In this document: piece by piece, positions 20,201-29,756 of the stretch | Position numbering within the stretch: position 1 is the first letter of the stretch | How the letters are laid out: each line of letters begins with the position of its first letter | Source of the DNA: Nemertoderma westbladi | Lineage: Eukaryota; Xenacoelomorpha; Nemertodermatida; Nemertodermatidae | Direction of reading: 5' to 3' | DNA: 58,587 nucleotides | NCBI GenBank assembly: GCA_032718475.1 | Contig: JAUCBJ010008083.1 | Location: 1 to 58,587 of the forward strand | Notes under the pieces: model-generated | Seen by the model: only the letters and a program-made list of their open reading frames with translations | Told to the model about the DNA's origin: nothing | The model's database searches: none | Program-made: the position numbers and the translations under genes

Positions 20201-23200
20201 GGGTATGGAATAATCCTCTAGCGAAGATAATTCCGCCTCCCAGGTCTTCCATAAGTCCACTTGGTCTGATGAGATCGGCTCGTCCCATGTTAGTCCATCC
20301 TTCCATATACTGCGCATATAAATGCAGGCTTGCAGTATCACTGGACTGATGAATCCTAACGGATCGAACAATCGGCTCAACTTTGACAAGCATGATCTCT
20401 TTGTCAGTGTGTTCTCTTGACTGTCCAGTCTCACTTTCACTCGAAAGTTGTCTGTGTTTGGGTCCCAAAAGAGCCCCAACACCTTAGTCGTCGGTAGTGG
20501 TTCGAACTCTAGGTCTATGTCACCACCTCCACGCTCAGTAGTCCCGAATGAGTCTACTAATTCGGCACTGTTTGAGGCGAATTTGGTGAGGTTAAAACCT
20601 CCGCCCGCTAAGCAGTCCCGTAATTGATGTGCTACTGTTGTAGCACGTTCTACTGTGTCGCAACTCTGTAAACCGTCATCGACGTAAAAGTCACGTTCTA
20701 CGATTTTAATTATCTCTGGGTCATATAGGTGTTTCTGATCTCTAGCGGCCTGCTTTAGGGCGTACATCGTGCAATTTGGGCTGTCTCTGGCACCGAAAAC
20801 GCGAACTTGCATTTGGTAAGTCGCCGGTGGTAAACTTAAGTCTCCTTCCGGGTACCAGAGGAACCGCAAACTGTCTCTGTCTCGCTCTAACGCTTTCACT
20901 TGGTGAAACATCGCTTCAACGTCGCAAGTAAAGGCTACTTGACGCTGACGGAAGCGCATAATCACCCCCATAAGATAATTATTCATGTTTGGTCCATCCA
21001 TCAACTCACTATTGAGGGACATTCCCTCAAACAGAGCCGCACAGTCGTTGACTACGCGTACTTTGTCTGGTTTGTCGGGGTGTCTCACGTAGTGATGTGG
21101 CAAGTAATATGTTTGGTCAGTCACTATCTCCGGGTTAGTCATTCGGATAGCGTATCCCTTAGTCAAATACGTCTCCATCTGAGTGTTGTACTGCAGATGG
21201 GCTTTCTCGTCCTTTAATAGACGTTGCCGTATTGAGTGTAGACGTCTCAAGGCTAGTGGATAGTTGTTTATAAGTTTAGGACTTTGGCTACGCCATAACA
21301 TCCCTACCTCATAATGTCCGTCTTTCGTCTGGCGGATAGTATCTTCCATGATCTTCAGAGATTGTTTCTCCTGTTCCGACATACAAGGTTCGTAGCTACC
21401 AGGTTCAGCTGTATCTTGTTCTAACCACCTGATAGTCTTCTCTGTTAATTCTTTGTCCAATGCGGCTTGTTCCATTTGATGATTTCTCAACGCGTCATCA
21501 TCGATATCGACGGGCACTGTTGAGGTTGTTGGGGTAGGTAGACTCGCAAGCCTATCATCTGTCGTCGATGGAATCTCTAGCTGACTCGTCTTCTCCCCAA
21601 GTTCTAAACTCACCTGGTGGGTTAGCCGCTCCTTGTGACTTATCATACTAGTTACACGTCTGTCATGTTCTGTAGACTGTAGTGTAGTATGGTTCACGTC
21701 GTGTGAAAAGGAATGAATTGAATTTGTAGTTAATAAACTACATGTACTCTGTACATCGTCTTCCTCGTCACTTACGTCTAGTGTGCGCACAGGCGCTCGA
21801 GTATACCACCCTATCGGCGTTCTGCAGGCGTATGCGTTTCCCGCTACGACTGCCGATGGTCTGGTTTCCCACACCTGATGTAGGTTGAATTGGTCCGTCC
21901 CGATCAGCATTGCTACCGATCTATAATTGACAGGACATTCGGGTACACCAAGGTGTCTGAAATACTTACGGTCCTCTAGAGATTGTTCCGGCACTGGACC
22001 TAGTAGGTTACTAAAGTCCTTCGTGGCCGCAAAGGTTAGATCTTTAAAGGGCAACAAAGACCTCTCCCTCTCGCTGTGTTGCGATTTCGGAAGAAGAGAG
22101 TCTAAGTCCAACTTAACTCGTGTCACTGGTATTGCACGCTGTCCGTGCATACTACTTACGGTATAACTGACGCGCTTACCTTGTTTAAGATCCGTCACTA
22201 CGTCAGCTATCTTTTCATCCACATAGCTATGAGATGAGGCAGAATCTAGAATCGCGTAGATTCTCTTACTCCCCTTTGTGCCAGTAATCTTAATCGGAAT
22301 TACACTGAATCCCTTCAGTTGGTCAGTAGTCAGAAGCGCGATCGACGGTTGTTCGTCTCCATTGGAATATTCGTCGTCGTCTTCTAACTCTTCGTCCGAC
22401 GATCCGGATTGTTCTGAGAAGCAATCCTCAATATGGGTCACGAAGGTTGGAGTCGTTTTCGATTCTCGTTTTCGGTAGGCCGCATCACATCTCGCTGCTG
22501 CTTCCGGGTGTTCCCTGGCGAAGCGTTTCGTCGGCGTGTGGCTGTCTGTGTGGAGCAGACCGTCGTGGTTGCGTCCACAGGATGGACAAGTGTCAGTATT
22601 TGGGCAATCCTTACGGACGTGTCCGTGTCGCGTACACCGCCAACAAGAGTCCAATGGCCGTATTTGCAGCCGCCGTTCTTCCGAGTTCAGCTCGCGAAAC
22701 TGTCGACAACCCCTCAACTTGTGACCGATATACCGCTTGCCTAGATGCTCGCAGTATTGGCAGCCACTGAAGTCGGTACCAAGTTGCTGTCTCGTCTGTT
22801 TTGTCCCAATGGGCGCAGATACTCTACTACCGTCCGAGAATTGTCGTGATTCCGTCGGTGTGGCGTAAGTGGCCGTCTTGGTGGATGTTGTCTGGGGTTT
22901 TTGTCGGTTAGAGGATGGCAATGTGATTCCTTCTGCCACGATGTGCTGGTCAGTGTAGTTAGATCGAGTTTCTACTACTGCCTCCCTGGATATTAAAAGG
23001 TACACATCTTCTAATTTTAAGAATCCTCCCCGCTCTTCTCGCTGGTATTCGACCTTTCTCCACTCCCGACGAAGTCGATGGTGGAGTCGTCCTATGATCT
23101 TTAATAGGACTGTAGGGGTATTCCCGTAATCAAGTTGTCCAATGGATCTTAACGTAGTGATAGCGTTCTTTATCTCGTCGGCCAGTTTTAATAAGTCGAC

Positions 23201-25441
23201 GGGTTTAGTGATAGCCCCTCCCTTACAGAGTTCCTCTATTACTGACCTGGCCATGCTCACTGTACCTCCGTATATCGAAGTTAAACGATCGTACGCTAGT
23301 TCAAAGGCGTCCGGTACACCGACGAAAGTCTCCGCCAAACGTTTAGGTTCTCCTGACAACGTTTGAAGCAGGTAATTGAACTTCTCCCGTGATGTAAAGG
23401 CACACACGGCGATCTGGGATTCGATATAGTCTACGAAAGTATGCCAGTGTTTTGAGCTACCGGAAAACTTCGGTGGTTGTTGCACCGGCAATCCTTGCCT
23501 GGCTGCGAATTTCGCTATCTCCTCGGCAACGTTCAGAGTTTCGCGTCCTTGGTTGGTAACCTTGTTGATATCCCTTCTTGGCGCTTTTCCCTGATACGAT
23601 GTGGGGTTTGAAGGTACCGGTCTTTGTGGTTCCTTCGGGTGTCTATTGTGTTCGAATTCGGAATTTCTCGAACTGTCGGTGTAACCTTCCTCCAGACGTT
23701 CCTCGATCTGAGCCAACTTATTGACAACTGGTCGCAGAATGTCGGCGAACTGTTGTGTACTAATTGCGTCCGTTGGTTGTAACGCCTTCTGTGTTGGTGT
23801 ATTCTGTGGAGGATTGTCTGCAAAGGAGTTGTCTGAACGTTCGCGTTTGTATTCATCGGCCGCCCCTGTTCTAAATACCTCGCGTTTCGGGTAATCCGAT
23901 TCGCTCGAAGTACTACTATCATCTGGATATGGTGGTCGACGTGCTCGCGTCCGTTGCGTCGTACGAATTCTCACGTTTCGTTTCGGAACATCGTCCACTG
24001 ATCTCCGTTGTTCGGTAGGCTCACAAGTCTTCCTCGAAGTCGTAGATTGCGATGTAAATTGGTTGAACGGTCGCGTATCCACTGATTTCCGTTGTTCGGT
24101 AGGCTCACAAGTCTTCCTCGAAGTCGTAGATTGTGATGTAAATTGGTTGAACGGTCGCGTATCCACTGGTCTCCGTTGTTCGGTAGGCTCACAAGTCTTC
24201 CTCGAAGTCGTAGATTGCGATGTAAACTGGTTGAACGGTCGCGTATCCACTGGTCTCCGTTGTTCGGTAGGCTCACAAGTCTTCCTCGAAGTCGTAGATT
24301 GCGATGTAAACTGGACCGGTGGTCGGACGACAGCGTTTGAATCCAAAGGCCTTGTTGGCCTAAACGTCATTGGGTACGCGTAGTGTGTAACCGGTTTAGG
24401 TGTCAAAGGTGGACTCACCTGTTTTGTCGTCAGTAGTGCAGGTTCGACTAATAAACTACTACGATCTGTAATCGGTGGGTTACTTACCTTGACTTTTGGA
24501 ATAGGCGACGACGTTGCTCTTGGCGGTGTAAACTCGTCCGGAATAACAAACCTGTGTTCCGTCGCACCATGGATAGGAGAAATGTTACTACTACCCGCAA
24601 TCGAAACAGGTTCCTTAGTCGTAACCGGTGCAAACATATGAGTTACCTGTGGGAATCGTTGACACAAGTCCTTTACTAATTGTCGTTCCCGTCCGGGTGC
24701 TCCTACGCTTCCTTCCTTCTTCCGTTCCTGAATTTGGCGATGTCTTACCTCTATCTGGTCCAAGTCATGTCCGTCTCGAGATCTCATCGATCGATCGCGG
24801 GCTTGTAGATCCAGATCTTCCTTGGCGTTGGCTAATTCTCTCGCCTTCTTCCCGAGTTCGAAATGAAGTTTAACTTCCTTCTCGCGTTGTTCCGTCTGTC
24901 GTTGTTGCGCCTCGAGCTCCGCTTGTCGTATAGCTGATTGAGCCTTTATTTGCCGTTTTTTCATCTCGGCTCTCGCTTCTGAAACTAATCTTTGTCGTTC
25001 TAGCTCGGCCGCTGCTGCTGCCGCCGCTGCTTGTCGCTTTGACTCAGCCGCTGCCGCTTGTCGCTCTGACTCAGCCGCTGCCGCTGCTGCCGTTTGTTGT
25101 GCAATGTGCAACTCTAACCTTTCCATCTCAGCCGCTTCTAGTTCAGCTTGTTCCTGCAGATGGGAGATTCTTGCTATATCCGCAACGCGTAGTTTTTCTT
25201 CTTGTACGGCTGCTTGTGCCGTCAACAGTTGTGCTTGTTCCTCTGCTTCCCGTTGTTGTCTATCCACTTGTTGTTGCTGTCTGTAAATTTCTGATGTCAC
25301 TATACTTATCTCGCCAATTTCGCTGCGAATACTCACTAACGATTGGTCCAGTATTCCCGGTGCCGATTCGATTCGTACGGGTGAAGTTTCCCTCGTATAT
25401 TCCGGCACGGTTTCCCAATCTCCGACATCCTCGCCGCACAT
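17258..25441 (-). CDS. BEL/Pao gag-pol polyprotein ORF2 (2727 aa)
   Basis: Domains in order with rough residues: Gln/Ala-rich coiled coil (45-220); four 28-residue tandem repeats (370-485); DUF1759-type gag region with KFSGSSKHWHTF (640-740); zinc knuckles CWRCTRHGHVRKDC and CPSCGRNHDGLLH (930-965); retropepsin-like protease with AILDSASSHSYVDE (about 1064); RT with RVVNDC and FYVDDGLQ (1460-1640, YVDD near 1586); RNase H starting CFSDASDNGFG (1764-1890); a Lys-rich and repetitive insert (about 1935-2115); integrase with an HHCC finger ending CIICKKVH (2337-2390) and D, D, E in GIDCFGP, YSDQGTNF and GVWERL (about 2420, 2482, 2530); then a BEL-type C-terminal domain. All catalytic motifs are present and the frame is intact, so this copy may be active. 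The ATG at 25441 overlaps ORF1. Confidence 0.95.
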   Translation of the reverse strand: MCGEDVGDWETVPEYTRETSPVRIESAPGILDQSLVSIRSEIGEISIVTSEIYRQQQQVDRQQREAEEQAQLLTAQAAVQEEKLRVADIARISHLQEQAELEAAEMERLELHIAQQTAAAAAAESERQAAAAESKRQAAAAAAAAELERQRLVSEARAEMKKRQIKAQSAIRQAELEAQQRQTEQREKEVKLHFELGKKARELANAKEDLDLQARDRSMRSRDGHDLDQIEVRHRQIQERKKEGSVGAPGRERQLVKDLCQRFPQVTHMFAPVTTKEPVSIAGSSNISPIHGATEHRFVIPDEFTPPRATSSPIPKVKVSNPPITDRSSLLVEPALLTTKQVSPPLTPKPVTHYAYPMTFRPTRPLDSNAVVRPPVQFTSQSTTSRKTCEPTEQRRPVDTRPFNQFTSQSTTSRKTCEPTEQRRPVDTRPFNQFTSQSTTSRKTCEPTEQRKSVDTRPFNQFTSQSTTSRKTCEPTEQRRSVDDVPKRNVRIRTTQRTRARRPPYPDDSSTSSESDYPKREVFRTGAADEYKRERSDNSFADNPPQNTPTQKALQPTDAISTQQFADILRPVVNKLAQIEERLEEGYTDSSRNSEFEHNRHPKEPQRPVPSNPTSYQGKAPRRDINKVTNQGRETLNVAEEIAKFAARQGLPVQQPPKFSGSSKHWHTFVDYIESQIAVCAFTSREKFNYLLQTLSGEPKRLAETFVGVPDAFELAYDRLTSIYGGTVSMARSVIEELCKGGAITKPVDLLKLADEIKNAITTLRSIGQLDYGNTPTVLLKIIGRLHHRLRREWRKVEYQREERGGFLKLEDVYLLISREAVVETRSNYTDQHIVAEGITLPSSNRQKPQTTSTKTATYATPTESRQFSDGSRVSAPIGTKQTRQQLGTDFSGCQYCEHLGKRYIGHKLRGCRQFRELNSEERRLQIRPLDSCWRCTRHGHVRKDCPNTDTCPSCGRNHDGLLHTDSHTPTKRFAREHPEAAARCDAAYRKRESKTTPTFVTHIEDCFSEQSGSSDEELEDDDEYSNGDEQPSIALLTTDQLKGFSVIPIKITGTKGSKRIYAILDSASSHSYVDEKIADVVTDLKQGKRVSYTVSSMHGQRAIPVTRVKLDLDSLLPKSQHSERERSLLPFKDLTFAATKDFSNLLGPVPEQSLEDRKYFRHLGVPECPVNYRSVAMLIGTDQFNLHQVWETRPSAVVAGNAYACRTPIGWYTRAPVRTLDVSDEEDDVQSTCSLLTTNSIHSFSHDVNHTTLQSTEHDRRVTSMISHKERLTHQVSLELGEKTSQLEIPSTTDDRLASLPTPTTSTVPVDIDDDALRNHQMEQAALDKELTEKTIRWLEQDTAEPGSYEPCMSEQEKQSLKIMEDTIRQTKDGHYEVGMLWRSQSPKLINNYPLALRRLHSIRQRLLKDEKAHLQYNTQMETYLTKGYAIRMTNPEIVTDQTYYLPHHYVRHPDKPDKVRVVNDCAALFEGMSLNSELMDGPNMNNYLMGVIMRFRQRQVAFTCDVEAMFHQVKALERDRDSLRFLWYPEGDLSLPPATYQMQVRVFGARDSPNCTMYALKQAARDQKHLYDPEIIKIVERDFYVDDGLQSCDTVERATTVAHQLRDCLAGGGFNLTKFASNSAELVDSFGTTERGGGDIDLEFEPLPTTKVLGLFWDPNTDNFRVKVRLDSQENTLTKRSCLSKLSRLFDPLGFISPVILQACIYMRSIWKDGLTWDEPISSDQVDLWKTWEAELSSLEDYSIPRVYFPLQSTFPDNLELHCFSDASDNGFGVAAYLRRQVDSDEFDVSLITSKAKTMPTKYMTTPRAELQAATLSTTIVNLIQTELQSSLQIFYWTDATLVLFYINNDTLEFKTFVANRRAEILDRSIKEDWRHCPGPQNPADIASRGMMPEEFCKPENKEFWQHGPQFLQKSTQDWPPLYDNKSNTIPKDAEIKKPKKGKTKKKTTAAKLKKKPKAKWKDITSKVKRGRLASLSTPDISPDGQPDTLPDGQPDTLPDGQPDTLLDGQSDILPDISNALTNSKAAVSLLERPSIDKQPDTLPDVSPDTLLDSRLDILSETSQNVLPDISNVLTNSKAAVSLLERPCIDKLPILTHLSNHKHGETSCITDVGSTYANVNTGVTLRSRDIPNLQPMVRPGINVGRKISLPKPADPIEFKPPLTIDLQSTDNQSKKTKKNKLLVDPDGSTVNKGILTGGPVGPSSNSKPSKISIDLPDDVTNTHVDRIVNLTDSWSNACRKLAWIVRFVQYVKGKRDFTRRLTLAEIDRCEIKLIRHYQLRYFAREFTSINQGLPIKSSPILSWSPIIYNGLICHKSRLQNIDFNTNFRYPIIIPQHHELQRAMILDAHLHLKHAGRHHCLSYLRTRFVLIRPSKALSSVTRTCIICKKVHSRIGTQEMSELPQARLQAFRPPFTETGIDCFGPIHTKRGRILVKRWGLIFTCMSSRAVHIERVMDLSTNAFILALRRFIARRGLVKCLYSDQGTNFVGARNEIARAFKKLDHDQISNELQPHKIVWKFNPPDSPWRGGVWERLIRSIKTAMAKVIPVNHILTDDQLTTLFVEIEAILNTRPIVLVPDDKQSQFALTPAHLLMQAPTTLTPISIPIESDSYGRKAWKITQLLANKFWEIWQNHYLPSISARTTWYNNTRALKPGDHVLLAEVNLKRRFWITGVILATHPSMDGVTRTVTVRTIDGRTVDRPTQRLVLLEETRNESGDYKSPPNTSK
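19137..19500 (-). repeat. In-frame duplications between RNase H and integrase
   Basis: The coding sequence contains repeated PDGQPDTL units, and two copies of a longer block that includes SKAAVSLLERP and IDK. Together with the preceding Lys-rich stretch (KKPKKGKTKKKTTAAKLKKK near 19560-19640) they form a low-complexity insert between RNase H and integrase. The repeats keep frame throughout. A role as a flexible linker or nuclear localisation signal is possible but not shown. Confidence 0.8.
23990..24330 (-). repeat. 84 bp in-frame tandem repeat in gag, four copies
   Basis: Four successive 84 bp units encode a 28-residue repeat containing FNQFTSQSTTSRKTCEPTEQ. The copies differ by few substitutions, so the array is young. 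Each unit contains one GGCTCACAAGTCTTCC variant of the motif dispersed through the element. The unit is Ser/Thr/Gln-rich and likely disordered. Confidence 0.9.
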
Positions 25442-26102
25442 ACGTAAGTGGTCCGTTCAGATGTTTCAATTGTCCATCCAGTCGGTACAGTTCCTGTTCT
25501 TCCTCGGGCTGTAATAATTCGTCCGAAACTGACTCACCTAACAACTGGTCCGCTTGTTCCTGTTGTATCTGTCTAATCGTCGACTTAAACTGAATCAGTT
25601 TCTCTCTAGCGATCATTAGTTTCTCGAGGATTCTAAGTTGAGTATCCATGTCCTGTCTCTGTCTAGCTAGATCTTGTAGACCAATTAGGTTATCTACGGA
25701 CTTGTGTACTCTACTTTGTACTCTAACCTGGAGGGTGTAGAACTCGAATCGAGACATCGGAGCGGTCAACTCGTCTAATATGCGTTGGCCTTCTCCAATA
25801 CTCCTGGTTATATGCGCCATGTAACCTCCGACGCTTCTAACCACACTTTCTGTGCTTCCTGCTGAACTTACCATGTCCGTTTCCCTATATCTAGGTTGCG
25901 GAACAGTTAGAAAGTCCTCGGTCCTGCCGTCGCCTCGTACTACGGCATCCGGTACTCCCGTTGGATGTACTGGTGACGCACACGGTGTAGGTTCGGTAGG
26001 CTCGCGAGTCTTCCCCTGTTGTTCTTCCGCTGCTGACTTATCCGCGTCACATGAGTCATAGTCGGTTTGTGTATTTTTCGTATAGTCTTGTTTGTCACTC
26101 AT
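25260..26102 (-). CDS. BEL ORF1: N-terminal gag part (280 aa)
   Basis: This is the first ORF of the element, ATG at 26102. It is acidic and Ser/Thr rich at the start, then helical with coiled-coil character (RILEKLMIAREKLIQFKST, about residues 150-210). No enzyme motif is seen. It overlaps ORF2 by about 180 bp; ORF2 lies in the +1 frame and its ATG sits in the overlap. The natural protein of ORF1 seems to end soon after the overlap begins, since its last ~55 residues change character where the ORF2 frame becomes protein-like. A +1 frameshift, re-initiation, or splicing (TACGTATGTG at the overlap resembles a donor) are alternatives. Confidence 0.8.
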   Translation of the reverse strand: MSDKQDYTKNTQTDYDSCDADKSAAEEQQGKTREPTEPTPCASPVHPTGVPDAVVRGDGRTEDFLTVPQPRYRETDMVSSAGSTESVVRSVGGYMAHITRSIGEGQRILDELTAPMSRFEFYTLQVRVQSRVHKSVDNLIGLQDLARQRQDMDTQLRILEKLMIAREKLIQFKSTIRQIQQEQADQLLGESVSDELLQPEEEQELYRLDGQLKHLNGPLTYVRRGCRRLGNRAGIYEGNFTRTNRIGTGNTGPIVSEYSQRNWRDKYSDIRNLQTATTSG

Positions 26103-26987
26103 TTCGGTAGTTGTAAGTCAAGTAAAGTGAGTGTCAAAGTATCAAACTTACCGTATTTTATCTAAACGGTACTAATTACAGTCTTATAAAATTAGCCTAC
26201 CGGCCGATTTTATAGCAGATGGATAAAATTAGCCTAAACGGCCAATTTTACAGCAAATAAATGTCACGGAATAAGTATATAATAAAATTAGCCTAGCGGC
26301 CAATTTTATAACAAATAAATCGGATAACGATATGCGTTATCAAAAGGTAAATTAAATACAATAATACGGACTAATTCAGCAATGAACAAAGAAATCATAC
26401 GGAATGCATTAATTCAGCAATGAACAAAGAAATCATACGGAATGCATAAATACTTGAGACAGTGGAACCCACAATAATTTTTAACTAATACGGTAATGCC
26501 TAACTTATTTATGCAACTTTTCGAACTCACCCACTCCAATAATTCTCCAGAAAAACAGATTCCCAGATACAAACCGGACGTGAACCTTTCCGTTTTTAAC
26601 GTTGCGGACGAAACGCGATTTTCCCAACCAAAGTTGTTGAGTTATCTATCTCCCAAACTTGCTAAACACGGTCTTGCTCCCGTTACAGTCTAGAAATGAG
26701 TTCTGAATCCTGAAAAACAAAAGAGTTAGGTTTTACTTTTACGAAAATTTTGTACCGGTACAATATGGTATTCAAACCCTTTTAAACACCGGTATTCAAT
26801 TCCAAAATTATTTTACACGCGGTTCAAATCAAATTTTATTTCAAAAATTAGCACTTAGCTAATCAAATATAAACTTTTACCTCAAAATACAAAATTTTTT
26901 CAAATAACTTTAGTCCTACCGAACCGTAGTTCAGTAAAACATATTCCTACTAATTTAGGAAATATGTTAAAATAATCATATTCCTAC
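26103..26987 (-). other. BEL 5' leader with repeated hairpins
   Basis: The leader lies between the 5' LTR and the ORF1 ATG. Three copies of an inverted-repeat motif, starting ATAAAATTAGCCTA and ending CGGCCAATTTTAT or close to it, occur at about 26185-26213, 26222-26250 and 26281-26310. Each can fold on itself. A ~38 bp direct duplication containing TTCAGCAATGAACAAAGAAA lies at about 26363-26448. These are candidates for packaging or dimerisation signals. No TGG-type primer binding site is visible next to the LTR at 26987. Confidence 0.6.
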
Positions 26988-28928
26988 TAATTGAAGAGAT
27001 ACGCCTATTCCTACTATGCGAAGAGACGGTAACAATACCTGCAATATCCTACTGTAAAGTTTGTAAATCAAATCATAAATCCGACCTTCTCACCAAAACA
27101 GTAAACTCTAAGTAAGCGAATATATTGCAGTATCGATCTCTTATAACCGGTGAGGCAGAAAACAGTCTACGAGCAGACAAACTTCGATAAAACAAAATCC
27201 CGCGCAGCGAATCCTAAAATCAGGCTGACTCACTGACGGACTAAAGGGCTCGTATACTTTGCCGCGGTGTGATTTATATGGTTGGGCAAAGGGACGCTAG
27301 CTAGGTACAGAGGCAGATATTTGGAGATGTCTAACTAGCGAGCAAAGTGCAGTAAGGACGAAAGTTAATTTTATATATTTTGAGGTGTAAATAATTTCTA
27401 ACGCGCGTGTGTCAATTCTGAACGGTCAAAAGCAGTTTTGCTCCTTCACATATATAATTACTGGGTACGGTGTGCATTTTACGAATATTCTAATTTTGCA
27501 ACTTGTAGGTCCAATACTCACGAATGATAAGGTTCCTTCCCCTCTTGCGTATTTCCAGGACTCAAATTCAGGCATAAGGTTAATACTACGCCCAGAATTC
27601 GGCAATTTTAGGTACCAGGTCCCTGATACTAAGAAGAGATGTGTTAGTTTACTACTGTAGGCGTACGGGTACTAATAGCTATCCTGGCTCCTATCTAGAA
27701 TTTTAGTCACCCAGGTAGTCCGGGTAACTTCCTATTAGGGCGTTGGCGGGGACACGGTAGATGTTAGTATCCCTAATAGCCTCAATTTATTTGCGCCTAG
27801 TGTAAACTGCCCTACCGCCTGAACGGTACAATCCCAATTCAGGTGAAAACACAGCAACCCCCCTAGCCTACAAGTTCTAATGCAATGGACACTGTTGTAC
27901 TGCAAATAGTCGCAAACGCACCTGTACTTAGCAAGAGTTAAGCGTACAGTTTGCTGCACCCTAACCAATGTGTATGCCTTGTACCGGTGTGCCTACGTCC
28001 TATCTGCGTACTAGTATCTGCCTGCGCTCTTTCCCTCCCCCCGTAGGAATATGAAGGTCTACTGCGGTTTTTCCTGAATCAAGACAGTACAGTCCCTATG
28101 ATGTAATTTTAGGCTTACAGCGTGTCACTACTTCTACCTTTTGATCTTTTGGTCTTACACTTAGGTAGCAAGGATCGAACGCTGTCTAACCTTTCAGGCG
28201 ATGGGCGAATAACTCTAGATGGTATTGCGGGTTATCTCTCGTCTACATTCCCCCGATGTTCCCGTTCATTGCTGCGGCCCGATCTCTAGCCGGCCATCCT
28301 GTCCCTGAGTTTGTTCACCGTAGTGAATCCATGATAAAACAGATAGAAAAGGGCTGAGATGTGACTAGTATTTCTGACTTTTATTACAAAAGATATAATA
28401 ACTATTATACAATAAACAATGTAATCTGAAATAAGACAGAAAGTTAAGGTAGATCAGCAATTGAGATTGATGTATATAGATTGAGAGTGATAACTAATGA
28501 ACAAATCGCACCTTTATATACCAAATTTGTGCCGCAATCAATCGAGAAAATTCTCGATTGTTCTATAGGTTCTAACAAGGTTTTAAAGATAGCTATTGGT
28601 CCAGCTAATATATAACTTACACGACATTGGTTACAATCAAATAACTACAGTCTCATTGGTACAGGCAAATGCAATTAATTTGTAGCGGTTAATTTAAATG
28701 AGTTGAAATTCTGCACAAAAAATAATTCGCACTTACTAGGATTCGAACTCAATACCTACTACACATATAATTTCCAACGCTCTACCGACTGAGCTACTGA
28801 ACCACTTGACCGATAGATGTACAAATGATAGAACCAATACGAATGAGAACTCAAAGCAATCTTTACAAAGTTAATTCGAATAAAATAAATTTTGAAAATC
28901 CACGGCATTTAGGGAATATAATTCTATA
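26988..28928 (-). repeat. BEL element 5' LTR
   Basis: Partner of 11872-13812, same length, no gaps, two substitutions by eye. As the upstream LTR on the minus strand it would provide the promoter for genomic RNA. It repeats the tRNA-like unit, TATA box and AATAAA of the other copy. Confidence 0.95.
28717..28806 (-). promoter_or_regulatory. tRNA-like Pol III unit, 5' LTR copy
   Basis: Identical to the unit at 13601-13690: A box, B box, then T6 at 28722-28717 on the minus strand. In this LTR it lies about 120 to 210 bp inside the outer end, upstream of the presumed genomic promoter. Confidence 0.75.
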
Positions 28929-28933
28929 ATCGT

Positions 28934-29756
28934 ATCCATTATACATTAATTTATACCAATCGTTCGTTTTTTTAAATAGACCCAAATGGTGCAACTGTCA
29001 TATATTACATATATTTATTATTATTATATATTATTATGTATATTCGTTGTAGCTAAAACGTTTATAGTGTTATATGCAATAACATTCTAGGTACTCCAAG
29101 TTATATGCGATAGACGTTTTGGTAGATTTTAAACGTTTTGGCTACGAGTAGCCCAAACGTTATGAAGTAGCCAAAACGTCTTCACCAAAATTTGGTTTAA
29201 CATATAACGGATTACAATATGTTTGAGGAGCTTCTGTCAGCCTGTAGGTAGGTTTCCCGTCAATTTCAGAGAATACATAGTTTATGTACAAGTACAGTAG
29301 ATTTTTCACTGTTATTATTTTTTAAGTAATGCCAAGAGCTAAATTTTATAATAATCTACCTTATATTTTACGAAAACTAACATCATGGTGGTTAACTTCA
29401 AATTTTAATAGTAATATTATTACATTTATTCAGCCATACCAATAATAATAAATTCATGTTCATGTTCATATTCAATAAAAATATTATTTAATTCTATGCA
29501 AATTCTATTTCAAGCCTTTACTAGATTTTTCAAGCCAAGACTATACAGTGCACCAAGTTATGTGTTATTCTGAGATATACTAATTAGTAACTTAATTTAT
29601 TTTAGAGTTACTTAATTACACAATTGAACGCGGTTGATGTGAGTGTTTTATTTAATTAAGCAATGATTATTGGATCGGATATTTGGAACAGTGTAAACAG
29701 TTGAATTTGGTTTGTGAATTTATTATATATAGTAATGATGATGATTGGTTTAAACT
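28934..29756. other. AT-rich DNA with a small inverted-repeat cluster
   Basis: No gene is seen. Between about 29112 and 29180 the word GTAGCCAAAACGT or its reverse complement occurs several times, forming a short imperfect palindrome. The first part may be the rest of the CR1-like 3' untranslated region cut by the BEL insertion. Confidence 0.4.

Larger units (their letters stand above)
11872..28928 (-). mobile_element. Complete 17.06 kb BEL/Pao LTR retrotransposon
   Basis: Two 1941 bp direct repeats bound the element, and ATCGT occurs immediately outside both (11867-11871 and 28929-28933), a 5 bp target duplication. The repeats keep a constant offset of 15116 bp and differ by eye at only two positions (12778/27894 and 12887/28003), so the insertion is very recent. 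Minus-strand order is 5' LTR, leader, ORF1 and ORF2 (gag, protease, RT, RNase H, integrase), spacer, ORF3, AT-rich repeats, 3' LTR. The domain order with integrase after RNase H and the gag/protease type define BEL/Pao. It is long for the group because of long LTRs, an insert before the integrase, and ORF3. No canonical TGG-type primer site follows the 5' LTR. Confidence 0.95.
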
